This document shows positions 14,001 through 25,200 of a stretch of 64,000 bases of DNA, piece by piece. Positions within the stretch are counted from its first letter, which is position 1. Every line of letters starts with the position of its first letter. The translations under genes were made by a program, and so were the position numbers. The notes beneath the pieces were generated by a model, which was not told the DNA's origin, searched no databases, and saw only the letters and a program-made list of their open reading frames with translations. The DNA is from Dipylidium caninum (lineage: Eukaryota; Platyhelminthes; Cestoda; Cyclophyllidea; Dipylidiidae), in NCBI GenBank assembly GCA_017562135.1, contig QEYB01000158.1, positions 62,001 to 126,000 on the forward strand, read 5' to 3'.

Positions 14001-16404
14001 CCCGAGAGGAGAGTAACCTCAGGGGAATGGGAAAATATAGAGGTCAACAGCGACAACGTTTATGGTTAACTGTTGGTCCACTCGGTAACCGTCAAGTCCC
14101 CAAGCTTTCTCTGTTCTCGCAATCTTCACAAGAAGCACAGAATATGCCACTCCGTTGGCATATATTGACGGCTATGCTATATTATTCTCTTGGTTTATCA
14201 TTCACTCTGGGCTGAGGATAACTTGTTTCTCCACTTGTCATGGTATTTTACCCCCCGCCCCACCGCAAAGCGTCAAAATCCTCTACACTATGGTCAGCCA
14301 ATTACAAAAAAGAAAGGCGACATAAAAGTGACATCCACGGTCAGAGGATGGCATCTGATGCAACTGCGAGACGTGGTAAAGAAGCCGGTCCTCCCGCGTG
14401 GCAGCAAATCGGGGCTATTCTGCGTGCCTCGTACAGGCAAAGTGCTTTTGAATCGAAAAATCAATAATGCGGTCACGTGTTGTGTTACCGTGATGGCGGG
14501 CAGTTAAATGTGCGCGTGTTTGATTTGACTCATCGGGGAGATTTGAAACTTCCTGTAAATAGTGCAGGAAGAGGCAACATTCCACGGGCGGTGAAAAAGT
14601 TTAGGGGGTTAATTCAGCCCCGTGTGTTGGTGAATAGCGAGACGTTTGACAAGTTGATTAATGCTTGTCCAGGGCATTTTTGTTCATCTCATTTTTTTGT
14701 CAGCATTCTATTCGATACAAACTCGCGTCTCATTAAGGTAGCACTTGCAATCACATTTGATCAAATCTCTTTAAGGAGTCAGCGATTTTTTTCCCGATTT
14801 TTTTGGAGGAAATGCAATCAATTTTGAAAATTACTCCTATTAATGGTAAACAAACGTGGTTAGTTAGAATTTTCCCAGTCAACTTGCAATGTGCACTAAT
14901 ATTTGGGTGTTAGGACCGCTTAACTATTCCCATCAAAATTCCTATTCATATTTGAATTGAATGCACTTTAACGCCTGTGGCTAGTGGAAACACGGAGTTT
15001 GTAACGTGTAAGTCGAGTACAGCGTGTTTGGGGGCCCCAGCTACGCCCAGTGGCTCATCGTGAACTCTTATTTTCATCTGCGGGAACAAGCATCTACACA
15101 GGAGTGTTAGTGAAGGTCTATATCGATTATCCATTCATCCAATAATGTGAAAATTCGATAGGTAAGGCATTAATCGATAAAACCGGGTGGTAAGACCCAC
15201 GAGTAAGCGTGATAATAATCGATAAAGGGCGTCATAGCAACAGGTTTAGGGTGTGGGGGCGTGAGGTGGAGTGGGTTGAGGTGAAGTTAAGTAATGTTAT
15301 TTAACCCTTATTCTTGTAGATTTTTTTAATAATTCTTATCTACTACTTTTGATCTGTTATATTAGGAAACGCGAGCTAATTCCATGTCAACCGGTTTCGA
15401 AGATGGCATAGAAAAGACACACACACACACTTGCACATACACGCACAAGGCTTCACATACTATGTTAGACGAGGTTGTGTAGATTTAGTAACCTGATGGG
15501 CATCGCACTGGATGACGTCATACCAATTCAGAACGCCACCTTCTTTTACCTCCCACCCTCCACCCTCCACCCTCCGCCCCACCCCCATCCCACACTAGCC
15601 CTACCCCCCCCCTCCTCGCCACTCCTCTCTCTCAATGGCTGCCCTCGATTCCGTGCGTGTGGATTGAGGGTGGTAGAAGAAGGAGAAAGCGAAGAAACAT
15701 AAGCAATCGTACCCCCCCCCACTCCCCCACCCCTACCCACGTTTCAATTTTGCTTTCTTTCGCTATTGTAAAATCGTTACGTGTAGAGAAAGTACTTTTC
15801 CATAACCTGGAGACATCTGTTTAGGAGTTACTTCGATTTACTTCTTACTTCTTTCTTTCGGTAATGCAAAAGTCCAAATTGACTGTACACAGTACAGAGT
15901 ATTGCGTCTTTGATGTGTGTCGAGGACTTGTCAATGCGTGATAGCCCCAATTTGTAAGGCTACCGGCATTTTTAGGTGATGGGCCAGACTTCATTGCTTT
16001 AGTAATTCCAACATGGCTCGAAATTTCGTTTGAGTGCAGGAAATGAGGCAAAGGCGTAGAAATAGTGGGAGAACAAAAAGCGGGCAGTTCGTAGTGCCAT
16101 GAGGGAGGAATCAGCATAAAGGGGGAAAAGTAACGGAATATTAACTGCCTCTACATGTCGAGTTAATGTGACCCGGTGCTACCATGAAAATGGGGAATAA
16201 ATAAGGTGGGAGGCGCTTGAGTGCCGCTAGAACATAAGAATAAGTGAATTTCTAGTTCATAAAAATAAGGATGTTGGTTTTATCAGATGGAATGGATTAA
16301 GAGTGGGCTCAAAGGAGACGCAAGTATTCAAAAGCCCTGAAGAGCTTCCTCGTGAGATCGACGAAAATCAAGCGGTGTGAAATAGTCAAGGAAATAAGGA
16401 AATA
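11004..16404. other. Spacer between the inverted-repeat arms
   Basis: This is unique sequence of lower GC content than the arms. It contains no transposase, integrase or polymerase motif that I can recognise and no spliced gene. The longest open stretch (11,758-12,204, minus) has no motif and faces other open frames. A GCAC-type alternating purine-pyrimidine tract lies at about 11,840-11,872, a CA tract at about 15,418-15,430, and C-rich tracts near 15,604-15,620 and 15,710-15,730. If the inverted repeat is a mobile element, this would be its cargo, but I see no gene in it. Confidence 0.5.
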
Positions 16405-17938
16405 CGAAATTTTGTAAAGAAAGTGAATGAGTGAAATAGGCCGAGAAAGTCGTTTGGGATTGAGTAGCCGATGAGAGCGAATTTGCTTCGCCTTCCTGTC
16501 ATTCTCTCTCCACCGGGCACGTAGTGGTGGGAACGCAGGCTTGACTCGTCCTCGGCGCTGAGGAGCGAGGCTTCAGTCGCATAATGGGTGTGGCCACCGA
16601 GAAGGCTGCAGCAACCTTGAAGTGGAGCGCTCACACGGTGGGCGTGTGGCGTGTGGTGTGTGGTGTGTGGTGGACAAACAAGCGCAGTGGATGTGATGGG
16701 ATGGGATGGGGTGGGGTGGGGTGGGGTGGAGAGGCGCTCGGAGGCACTCGGAGTGACGAGGAGGCACGGGGAGGAGCGGGGTGTGGTAGGGCAGGGCAGG
16801 GTGGGGCAGGGTGGCCAGGATGGGCAGGGTGGGGCAGAGTGGGGCAGAGTGGGGAGGCTGACTCGCAGTCGGAGATGTGGAGGGCCTCACGGGGAGCCAC
16901 ACCGAGACGACGTTTTGCTCACTCAACCCATCACCTTTGCCACGAGTGTTGGCCGGTTGAAGATGTTGTGGCGTGCACCCATTTATCATCGTGTCGGCAA
17001 ACACAAACACACCACATCACGTGGGTGTCAGTGATCTCCCGTGCTGTCTCTCGCAGGTGGCGGAGAATGCGACAGGGGGCGACAGGGGGCGACAGGGGGC
17101 GACAAAGTGTTGCCCGGTTATGGTTGTTGGTATCGGTGTCGGTGTTGTGGAGGGCGCCTGTGCACGGGTGAGGGGATGAAGGAAGTAAGCGGCGGAGGAG
17201 AAGTGAGGATTGACGAGTCCGTCAATGGGCAGGAGGTGAGGGGAGGTGGCGGTGAGGTGGTGGAATGTGCTGGAGGCCACGTGAGAATGGGGCATATGAG
17301 GGGGAGGAGCGGCACGGTGACGGGGGTGGGCCGAGGGCGGAGGGCTGTTGAGGCATCTCGGCATGCCGACAAGTGACAGAGTGGTGTGGTCAGGCGAAGG
17401 CGGTGGTGGGCATTGAGGAGCTGGAGGAGGCACGGTGGAGCAGTCGAATCAGTCAGTGGTAGGAGAAGGACGTGAGCAGTTAAGGCGGTGATGGGCAGCG
17501 AGTGGTGAGGCCGCTGAAGGCGGTCCAGGGACGCGAGTGACGGGGATGAAGTGTGTCTCTTAGTGGAGGTGAGGTGTGCGGTGCGAGGTGTGGGTGCGGA
17601 TGCGGATGCGGATGTGGATGCGAGGGAAGACGTGGAGGCAGAGTGGCAGGTTAAACGAAAGTTGAGCAGTGGATGCATCGACTTGTCTTGTCTCGTCTTG
17701 TCTCGTCTTGTCTTGTCATGTCTTTGCGTGGTGTAGATGAGGAGGGAGGGATGAGGTGATGTGACGGAAGGCGAGGGGATGTGAGGAGAGGTGGTGGAGG
17801 GATGTGGGAGGGGTGGGGCAGCAGTGGTTGCTAGTGGATGTGGGGGTGGTGGTGGTGGTGGGTTTGAATATGCGATTGGCAGCTGTGCTGCCTCGATGAC
17901 AACAAATGTTCTCACTCATATTGAGCAGGCATGTGGGA

Positions 17939-17978
<40 letters not shown>

Positions 17979-19735
17979 GTGGAAGGTGAGGCGAGAGGAT
18001 GAGACGTCGGTTGTCGGAGGTGGGGAAAAAGGCGTGAGAGACTGAGGAAGGGAGAGGAGAGGAGAGGAGAGGAGAGGAGAGGAGAGCGAGAACAAGAGGT
18101 AGGAGGGAAAATGAAGGAGGGAGTGAGGGCTTGGGTGAGGGGAGGGGAGGGGAGGGAGAGCAAGTCAGGGCAGGAGGACGAGAGAGACTGCAGGAGGTGA
18201 TCGAACCTATCCCAACTACATCAGTGCCCATCGGTTAGGGAAGTGGAGAAGAGGATGAACTGGCGGATGTGCTTAGTGATGGCTCAGTCGCGTTGACATT
18301 GGCGCACCCTCCCCGACTCGCATGTTTGTCTGAAGAGCAGAGACGTTGGTTGGTGGGAGAGGCGTTGGCGAGCTGTGAAGGGTGGCGGAGCTTGTGGCGC
18401 GTGAAGCGAATTTCGCGTGCTGCCATCACTCGTCTCGTCTCGTCTCGTCTCGTCTCGTCTTCACGTGTGTCTCTCTCGCTTTCGACCACCGCGACCGGTG
18501 CCACAAGAGTGTCGCACGGCGTCGACTTTGGCGTGGGGTTGATGCGAGGCGAAGGGTGTGTGGAAGACAGATGGGGGAGTCGACAGTCGGGAGGTGTGGC
18601 GGTCTACGTGTGGAGGTGTCACTGTGTGGGACCGTGTTGATGACGAAGCCGCGTCAGTCAGTGGCGGCGTCTGGACTGGTCTCAGCGTGGAGGCGTGACA
18701 AACCAAACTGCCCTGTCCTGTCCTGCCCTGCCCTGCCCCGCCCCGCCCCGTCCCGCCCCGTCCCACCCACCTTCCCCCACTTACCGTGCCCCTGGTGGTC
18801 ACCCCATTCCTCGCATTAATTGTGAATGAGTGGGTGGTGGATGCGGCCAGTGGTGCAGACCAGCGATGTTTCACCTCGTCAGAGGACTGACAACGCTGAC
18901 GCTGGTCGAATAGACGAAAGAGATCCTCCTGAGGTGGGGGGTGTGAATAGGTGGGTAGGCGGGTGGTTGGGTGGTTGGGTGGTTGGGGAGTGAGGAGTGC
19001 GCGGAGTGGTCGACCCTCCACCGAACCACTTGTGAGAACTCGAGTTGTGGACACACGGACGAGTCGGTCCTCCTGCCGCGTGGAGGCCGAGGAGCAGCCG
19101 ACTGACTAACCGAACGACCACCTGACTGAATCCACGTCTCCTCGACGATATCCGCATTTGCCCGCATTCATCTGCATATTTTTGTCGTCTTCTCTTTGTC
19201 TCGCCACTTTTCTATTTGTGTGGAGTGACCATTGCAATGTCGTATTTGTGGGAGATTGGTGGCATTTCACTGCACCCTTTGATGTTTTGCGCCGCCGCTC
19301 CTCACCGACAACTCGTATGATTTCGTGGTTGAGGAAGCATTGAGGAAGCATGCATTCCAGTCTAGGTCTACTCCTCTCCGTTCCGCTACGTTTCGCTCTT
19401 AATTTGCAAGTTGTGCAACAGGCGACCTGGACGAAGAGGGGCAGTGGCGACTCCACCTCCACCTCCATCGCCAACTCCACCTGCCACCGCACCGGCACCG
19501 GCCACCGGCACCGCCAACTGGAATGGGGCGGCCATGGGGGCGTGGGGGCGTGGGGGGGGCGCGATGGAAATATCGGCCGCAGATTGTTACATTGTACGGT
19601 CGAGGCACTTAAGCGTATGTTTTTTATTTTGTCTCGTGTGCGATCCGTTGTTGATGATGATAATGGTGATGACGGTTCTGAGGTGGCCAACATTTTCAAT
19701 TGATTTCGTGGAAACTGTGACATTGAAGTCTATGT
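16405..19735 (-). repeat. Right arm of the large inverted repeat
   Basis: This is the reverse-complement counterpart of 7,870-11,003. The TG tract at about 17,941-17,977, the GGAGA tract at about 18,053-18,086 and the TCGTC tract at about 18,428-18,460 answer the AC, TCTCC and GACGA tracts of the left arm. The right arm has roughly 70 extra bases near 17,730-17,810 that the left arm lacks. The outer end fades out between about 19,665 and 19,735, and I could not see a target-site duplication. Confidence 0.85.
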
Positions 19736-22000
19736 AGTGCACTTTCGCAAATATGGAGGCAGAATTGGGCATGATAGTTGCCAGGACTTAGACGCAATTT
19801 TGCCACGATTGATGAGAGCTGGAATAGGAAAGGGTGACAGTGGATGAACGTTTTCTACACCCTCACCCAAGGCGGCACGAATTCATCGGCAGAGAGGAGG
19901 TTGAATTAAGGGAAGTCCTCTCGTAACACCACATTTTGAAGTTACCGCGAGCCTGCGAGGAACCGAACTGTTTTGAAACGTCTGGAACCAACTGCGTTTG
20001 ACTGGCGAAAAACAAGTTGTGCAGCGCTAAGGAAACAAAATTGACGTCTTTTCGACCAGGCGGTTACGATAATAGCATTGTCATCCACCTTACGATGCCT
20101 TCAGGTGACTTGAAACCCACCCATACGTGGCATCGTCGTATTATTCTACATCATCATGCTACACGGGGATCAAAGCTGCTTTCGGAAAGCACTTCTGTAG
20201 CCATAAATCTATCTCCGCCATTATTTGGTTGCCATTACAAATGTATTTGCGCTGGGAAGCCCGCCTCCTAACCCGTCCAATGCGTGCGTTTCCCTTGCAT
20301 CCTCTGAAGTTCAACCTTTCCAAAGAGCTTTTGTTGTAAACATTCCCTAACTTCATTTTTCACTAGTTAGGCTTCCAGCCCACCCTGGTAATTATCCCGC
20401 CTGCGGGACTGAGGTCTCGCAAAACAAGCTGTTGCCTTCGGTCCGTCGGACACTTGAACTTTCCCGCTAGTCTGCCGCTCTACCACCCATGAAGTATCCG
20501 TGATGAAAAAAAGTCTTCAGAAATGAAATTTGACACTCTATCAAAGATATTATGCTAGAATGCCTCTTCTTGACAGTAAATTGTTTTGCCACTGCTTACC
20601 CCGGTACTCCTCAGTGAGTGGCGTGGTCCCTTACTCTCTGTCTCTCTGCCTACCCACTAAGAGACCTCGATGTCCTCTCGCCGATCCCAAACTTACAGAG
20701 GTGAGTACTTCTTTTTTTCGGGCAACAACTCAGGCGTTGAGTGAGTCACGACATTGACAACACGACACTCCGAAGTACTGCTTCTTACTAGTTGACTGGC
20801 TAACCGAACAGCCAATCAAATTGGCCTAGCGTGTGTGAACAAAGGGGCTGTAGGCGACATGGGTCTTTTAAGCCGAATGCTCGCTCCTTAAGCGGGCTTC
20901 CTCCGATAATTTCACGAACACAAACCCACATATGCCTACGGATGCTAATTATAGCACCTGGTACATCTACATCTCCTCCTCCTCCCTCTCCGTCTCCTGC
21001 ATTTAATTATTTCGTGTGTAGCATGAGCCTATTAGGGGACAATGTGATTCCGCACCAACTGAGAAGGGAAGTAGGGGAGGGAGAGGGGACACGGAAAGGA
21101 TTCAAAAGCCCTCTCCACTCACATTATACTCGCCTCCCATTTGCTGAATTACTACGGTCAATGATGAAAGGACTCGTAGCTCCCGTGAGCTCAGATGAGG
21201 AGGAAAATTTTTAGTTAAACGCGATACTTCCATGATGTCAAACACAAATGTAATAGATACTTCATACTGGCGACCTTCTTATAAATCAGGGAGCAATGCG
21301 TAGGTCAGGCAAAGGCCTACTTCCGCTTCTATCTGGATAAGTAAGTGAGGAAGGGCCTTCCTCCCACGCAGACACACACAGGCACCTGGATGCCGCCGCG
21401 AGTACCACGAGTAAACGCAGCCTTGACTGTTTAAGGAGAAGGATAATGGAGGAAGCGATGATTTGCCACTCATACTAGACAGGGCCTGCAAATGAAACTC
21501 CTGGAACTTGATTGTACTGCCAGAAGACGAATTAACTCAACCGCTGGGGGCGAGCTAACCTGACCTACATCCTTGCGTTACTCCGTAGATCAAAATTCCT
21601 CTTTCTTTTTTCGAAAAGTCGTTGGATAGGCATCTCGCACAAAAGTGGCATAGACAAAAATACACCGATTTTGGCGCATTTTGGACTTGTTTAGGGGTTG
21701 GTGTAACCTGTGAGAAGCCCCCGTCAATCCATGTAGAACTCGCTGTGGGTTTCATGACTCAGGTCCTCCTACTGCATTTGTACTTACTAAGGTAAAAGAC
21801 AGATCGTCGTCGAGTAAATGGCAGATCTATAATGCAATCTAGTTGATCAAATCGGGTGTAAAGCGCTAGACGTGGCCAATAACGACGATGGGCTCATTTT
21901 GACCAGTGAATGAATTGCAAACGCTGGACACCACTTAGTCTCTGCCCATATTGGCACATTCGATTAAATATGTCTAGTTTTTCACCATATCTAGGCTGTT
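19736..22000. other. Intergenic stretch with one weak candidate open frame
   Basis: Nothing here is a firm gene. An open stretch at 20,831-21,214 (+, 127 codons) ends in a Ser-Asp-Glu-rich tail, and another at 20,530-20,700 (+) runs into a good donor consensus (GTGAGT at 20,701). Neither can be linked to a further exon. They could be upstream exons of the gene starting at 22,271, but that gene has its own promoter signals. Confidence 0.3.
20436..20490 (-). repeat. Possible tRNA-derived fragment
   Basis: On the minus strand a D-arm/A-box-like stretch (GGTAGAGCGGCAGACT) is followed closely by a T-arm/B-box-like stretch (GTTCAAGTGTCC). The spacing is too short for a working tRNA, since the anticodon arm is missing. 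It is at best a broken tRNA gene or SINE head, and chance resemblance is quite possible. Confidence 0.2.
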
Positions 22001-22039
22001 TATTTCAACGATTCCAGAGACGCGTTAATTGCAACAGCC

Positions 22040-22190
22040 ATGCAAATTGCTTGCTCTTTGCACTCGCATGCACAGGGGCGCCCTGATTGGCTACCACAGC
22101 CTAATACACGCACTTCGACCAATGGACGATTCGGAAGTGTATGACTAACCGAGTTCACATGTACCATTGGCTACTTTATACCGTATAAAT
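22040..22190 (+). promoter_or_regulatory. Promoter with TATA box, CCAAT boxes and octamer
   Basis: A TATA box (TATAAAT, 22,184-22,190) lies 81 bp before the ATG at 22,271, so transcription should start near 22,215. Three CCAAT-type boxes precede it: ATTGG at 22,086-22,090, CCAAT at 22,119-22,123 and ATTGG at 22,166-22,170. An ATGCAAAT octamer lies at 22,040-22,047. The clustering of a TATA box, several CCAAT boxes and an octamer just ahead of a well-formed first exon supports a real core promoter. Confidence 0.6.
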
Positions 22191-22270
22191 AAGGCGTCTC
22201 ATCGGTCCTTCGATTGGCGTGCGCAAAGCAATCTATCTATTAGTCGACCTTTCCGTTGCTGTTTCGTCGA

Positions 22271-25200
22271 ATGTCCACATCTGAGAGTCATCTTGATGGT
22301 GACCTTTGCACTATGGAGGTGTGCCGTGGTATTGGAAGTCGACCAGACAGCGGTTTTTCCGATATAGGTGCACGCAGCACTGTTGGCGAGGCTAGCGATA
22401 CCAGCCTACAAAACTCCTTGGTCCAGTCCTCTCCAATTGGCTTTCAATCTCTGGTGCCAAGGGTATGTTCGTCCAAAAGGAGGAGCTGTTAAAAAAACAC
22501 CGCTGGAGCCTTGAAAATGTCTAGCTTTTCTTTACCTTCATTAGTCACCTAACCAGGACGCACTGAGATCATGTCGTCCACCCCATCGTCTAACTGACCT
22601 TCAACCAATAACCTCTCGAGGTGCCTTACCGATCAGTACGAACCGAACGTTTCGACCCAGATCGGCGCCTCTAGCGATTGATACATTCTCGCTCCTGGAG
22701 GAGGATGAAGAACAGGATATGGAAGAGGCAGATGACGAAAGTGGAGGAAATAATCCTCAGCAATCGAGTAATCACCGTGACCATTCGCCTCCTCCTCCAG
22801 TAGTTTTTATTCCCCGTGATCAAAGGAGAGTTGGAGGTAAGATGTTTGAATAACCTTAGAAAAGTCACGGTGACGTCTTTTTTTCATTTGTGGGGTGAAA
22901 TTCTCGCTCATCTACGGGAAAACTGCCACCCTCGAGCCTATCTATAGGTTTTTTCCGGGCCCGCCTTATCCCTCCTCAGTCCCTTTTATCGGGCAGAGTG
23001 TTTAGACCAGTCGCGTTGGGCCTCCCGGCCCCCCGAGTTTTCGGCTCCACAAAAACGTGTCTAGACTTGCCTCCTCCCCCTGTCACTGTCGTCATAATGC
23101 AATCATCTAGCGAGAGACACCGGGAGTAGTGACGACCGTGGCCGCTTGCAGTGAGTATCTGCCACGCGCTTTTGGCACCCAGACGATGGTATTTCGTAGC
23201 CTGCCTACTTAGTCGAGGGAGACAATGGGGGAGGGTGGATAGCTATGATTCATCATTAGAAGGCCAAAAATAGCTTCTGTTTCTCTTCGTGTGTGTGTGT
23301 GTGTGTGTGTGATTGAGGGTGGCGGTTGTAGCAAGAATGTTGATGGTATAATTACTCATCCAAAGCCTTTTCTCACTCATACTACCGTTGTCATTGTTGA
23401 TGTGGACATTGCTGACAATTGGGCTCTCCTCCAACACTGCTATTCACGGCATTCGCACCTGTCAGGAGCTGGATGCATGCTGGATGAGGTGTCCTCATGC
23501 ATTGTCGTTTAATAGATGCGACCATAAAGGCACCACAACTCAATTCCATCTCCCTCAGTTGGGGACGCAGGGCATCATGGCAGTCGAGTCGCCCACTCGC
23601 AATCGAAACCTTCCCGGACGTCGAGTGCAAGTTTGGTAGCCTCTTAGACTGCTTGGCGCCCGGGGGTCCACACAGGCGTCTTTTGATCCCCACTACGGCT
23701 GCACTCGCATTCCCTCTGGGGGTGATCTTGAGCGTCGGACGGCTAGTCGACCCGGACGAGTACGAATTACCCCCTCCCGACGAGGTCTTTGCGACCGCGG
23801 GGCAGAGGCGGGGAGACTCCTGCATTTAGCGCCATTTTTGGGCGTTTGGTTTGCCCATCACCGGACGTGAAGGCACGTTGGACTCGGGTGGATTTCGACA
23901 GCTTTACAACTCACCCTCCCTCGAGTCCCCCCTTGCACCTCCCCCCCCGCCCACCACCTCTCGTCCCTGGTAATGCTGTCGCGAAAACTTGGTATTGACG
24001 CTGTGGTCCATAAAGTGGACCAAGACGATCCTGCAACAATTTGGGCGTTTCGTTGCCGGTTGACCAGTCCGTGACGGAGGCAAGAGTACAACCATCACGA
24101 GTGTCGGGCGTAGGACACTTTTTTTCCTACCAGAACCACAATGTGTTGGAGGGGAGACGAGGAGAATTCGACGTCAGTCTTTTTCATCTCCTTACCTTGT
24201 AACAAATCGCTTTCCTCAGCCATTCTCACGGACATGTATCGCTGCCTGGGACGAAGTTCAGCGCGTCGCCATGCAAGTGACATGCGGTCAGTGGCCACTC
24301 AAACGTCAATTCCACTCTTGGCGGCATGTCCACGACCAACACCCCACAGGCGTCTTCTGGCCGTCAGACCTCAATCCGCGCCTCTGCAAGAGGAGGAGGA
24401 GGGCGAGGCAGGCGAAGCGGTGGAGAGCGTTGCGGAAAAGGAGGCAGCGAAACCTTGGCGACAACACCACCGACTGCCCAGCCCTCCCGCGCCCTCCACT
24501 TCGGCCGTCGCTCCTTGTTGTCGCTTCTGTGTGCATTCCCAGCGTCCGCAGTCGTCTGTGAACTCTCCGCGCTCCTCGTCAATCTTCTTGTTCGGTGAAG
24601 AACTACGGGGTGAGTAGTTTGTGACTGTGGAACGTCAATTCATCCAATTTTTTTGAATCTCATATAACAAATCGAGTAGCCTCCATGTGATCCCGAATGC
24701 TTGTGTGTGCGTGTGTGTATGGGATTTAATTTTAGACGGAATATTTTTGACCACGTCGAAAAACTTATGCCGGGAAAAGATAAAAATGTGCCTGTGTAAA
24801 TCACAGGCAGAATTCAAGTTCCACCACAGCCTACTTCGCCTCCCGAATGCCACACCTCACACTTCCCCTTCGTCACCTTCCCACCACCACTCCCGCCCCC
24901 TCCCCCGGTCGCTATGGTCGCTACTGTCTCGGCCGGTGTGTCACATGGAGGTCCTACGATGACTGGACCTCATTGAAAGTTCTTATTGGGGTAGCGGCGG
25001 GTTATGAAAACGCTTTCGTGTCGCATCCACCGCTCAGCGAAGGAGTCCACCTGTTTTCCACACTCCTGCTTTTCACCAGGCCATTCGTCCTAGGAAGAAG
25101 ACCTCTTCGCGGGGTGTGTGTGTGTTTTGAATAACGTACTCCCTGTTCCAAAAGTCCTCAACAGGCCACGTTTCCTCACTGCTTTGTCCGTGGTGAGGCT

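Noticed and set aside
17118..17915. Open frame of 265 codons on the minus strand
   Set aside because: It is the mirror of the repeat-derived frames in the left arm; its sequence differs by indels in simple repeats and shows no motif.
7870..19735. DNA transposon with its own transposase
   Set aside because: No transposase-like or other enzyme motif was found in the spacer, and no target-site duplication could be seen at the diffuse outer ends.
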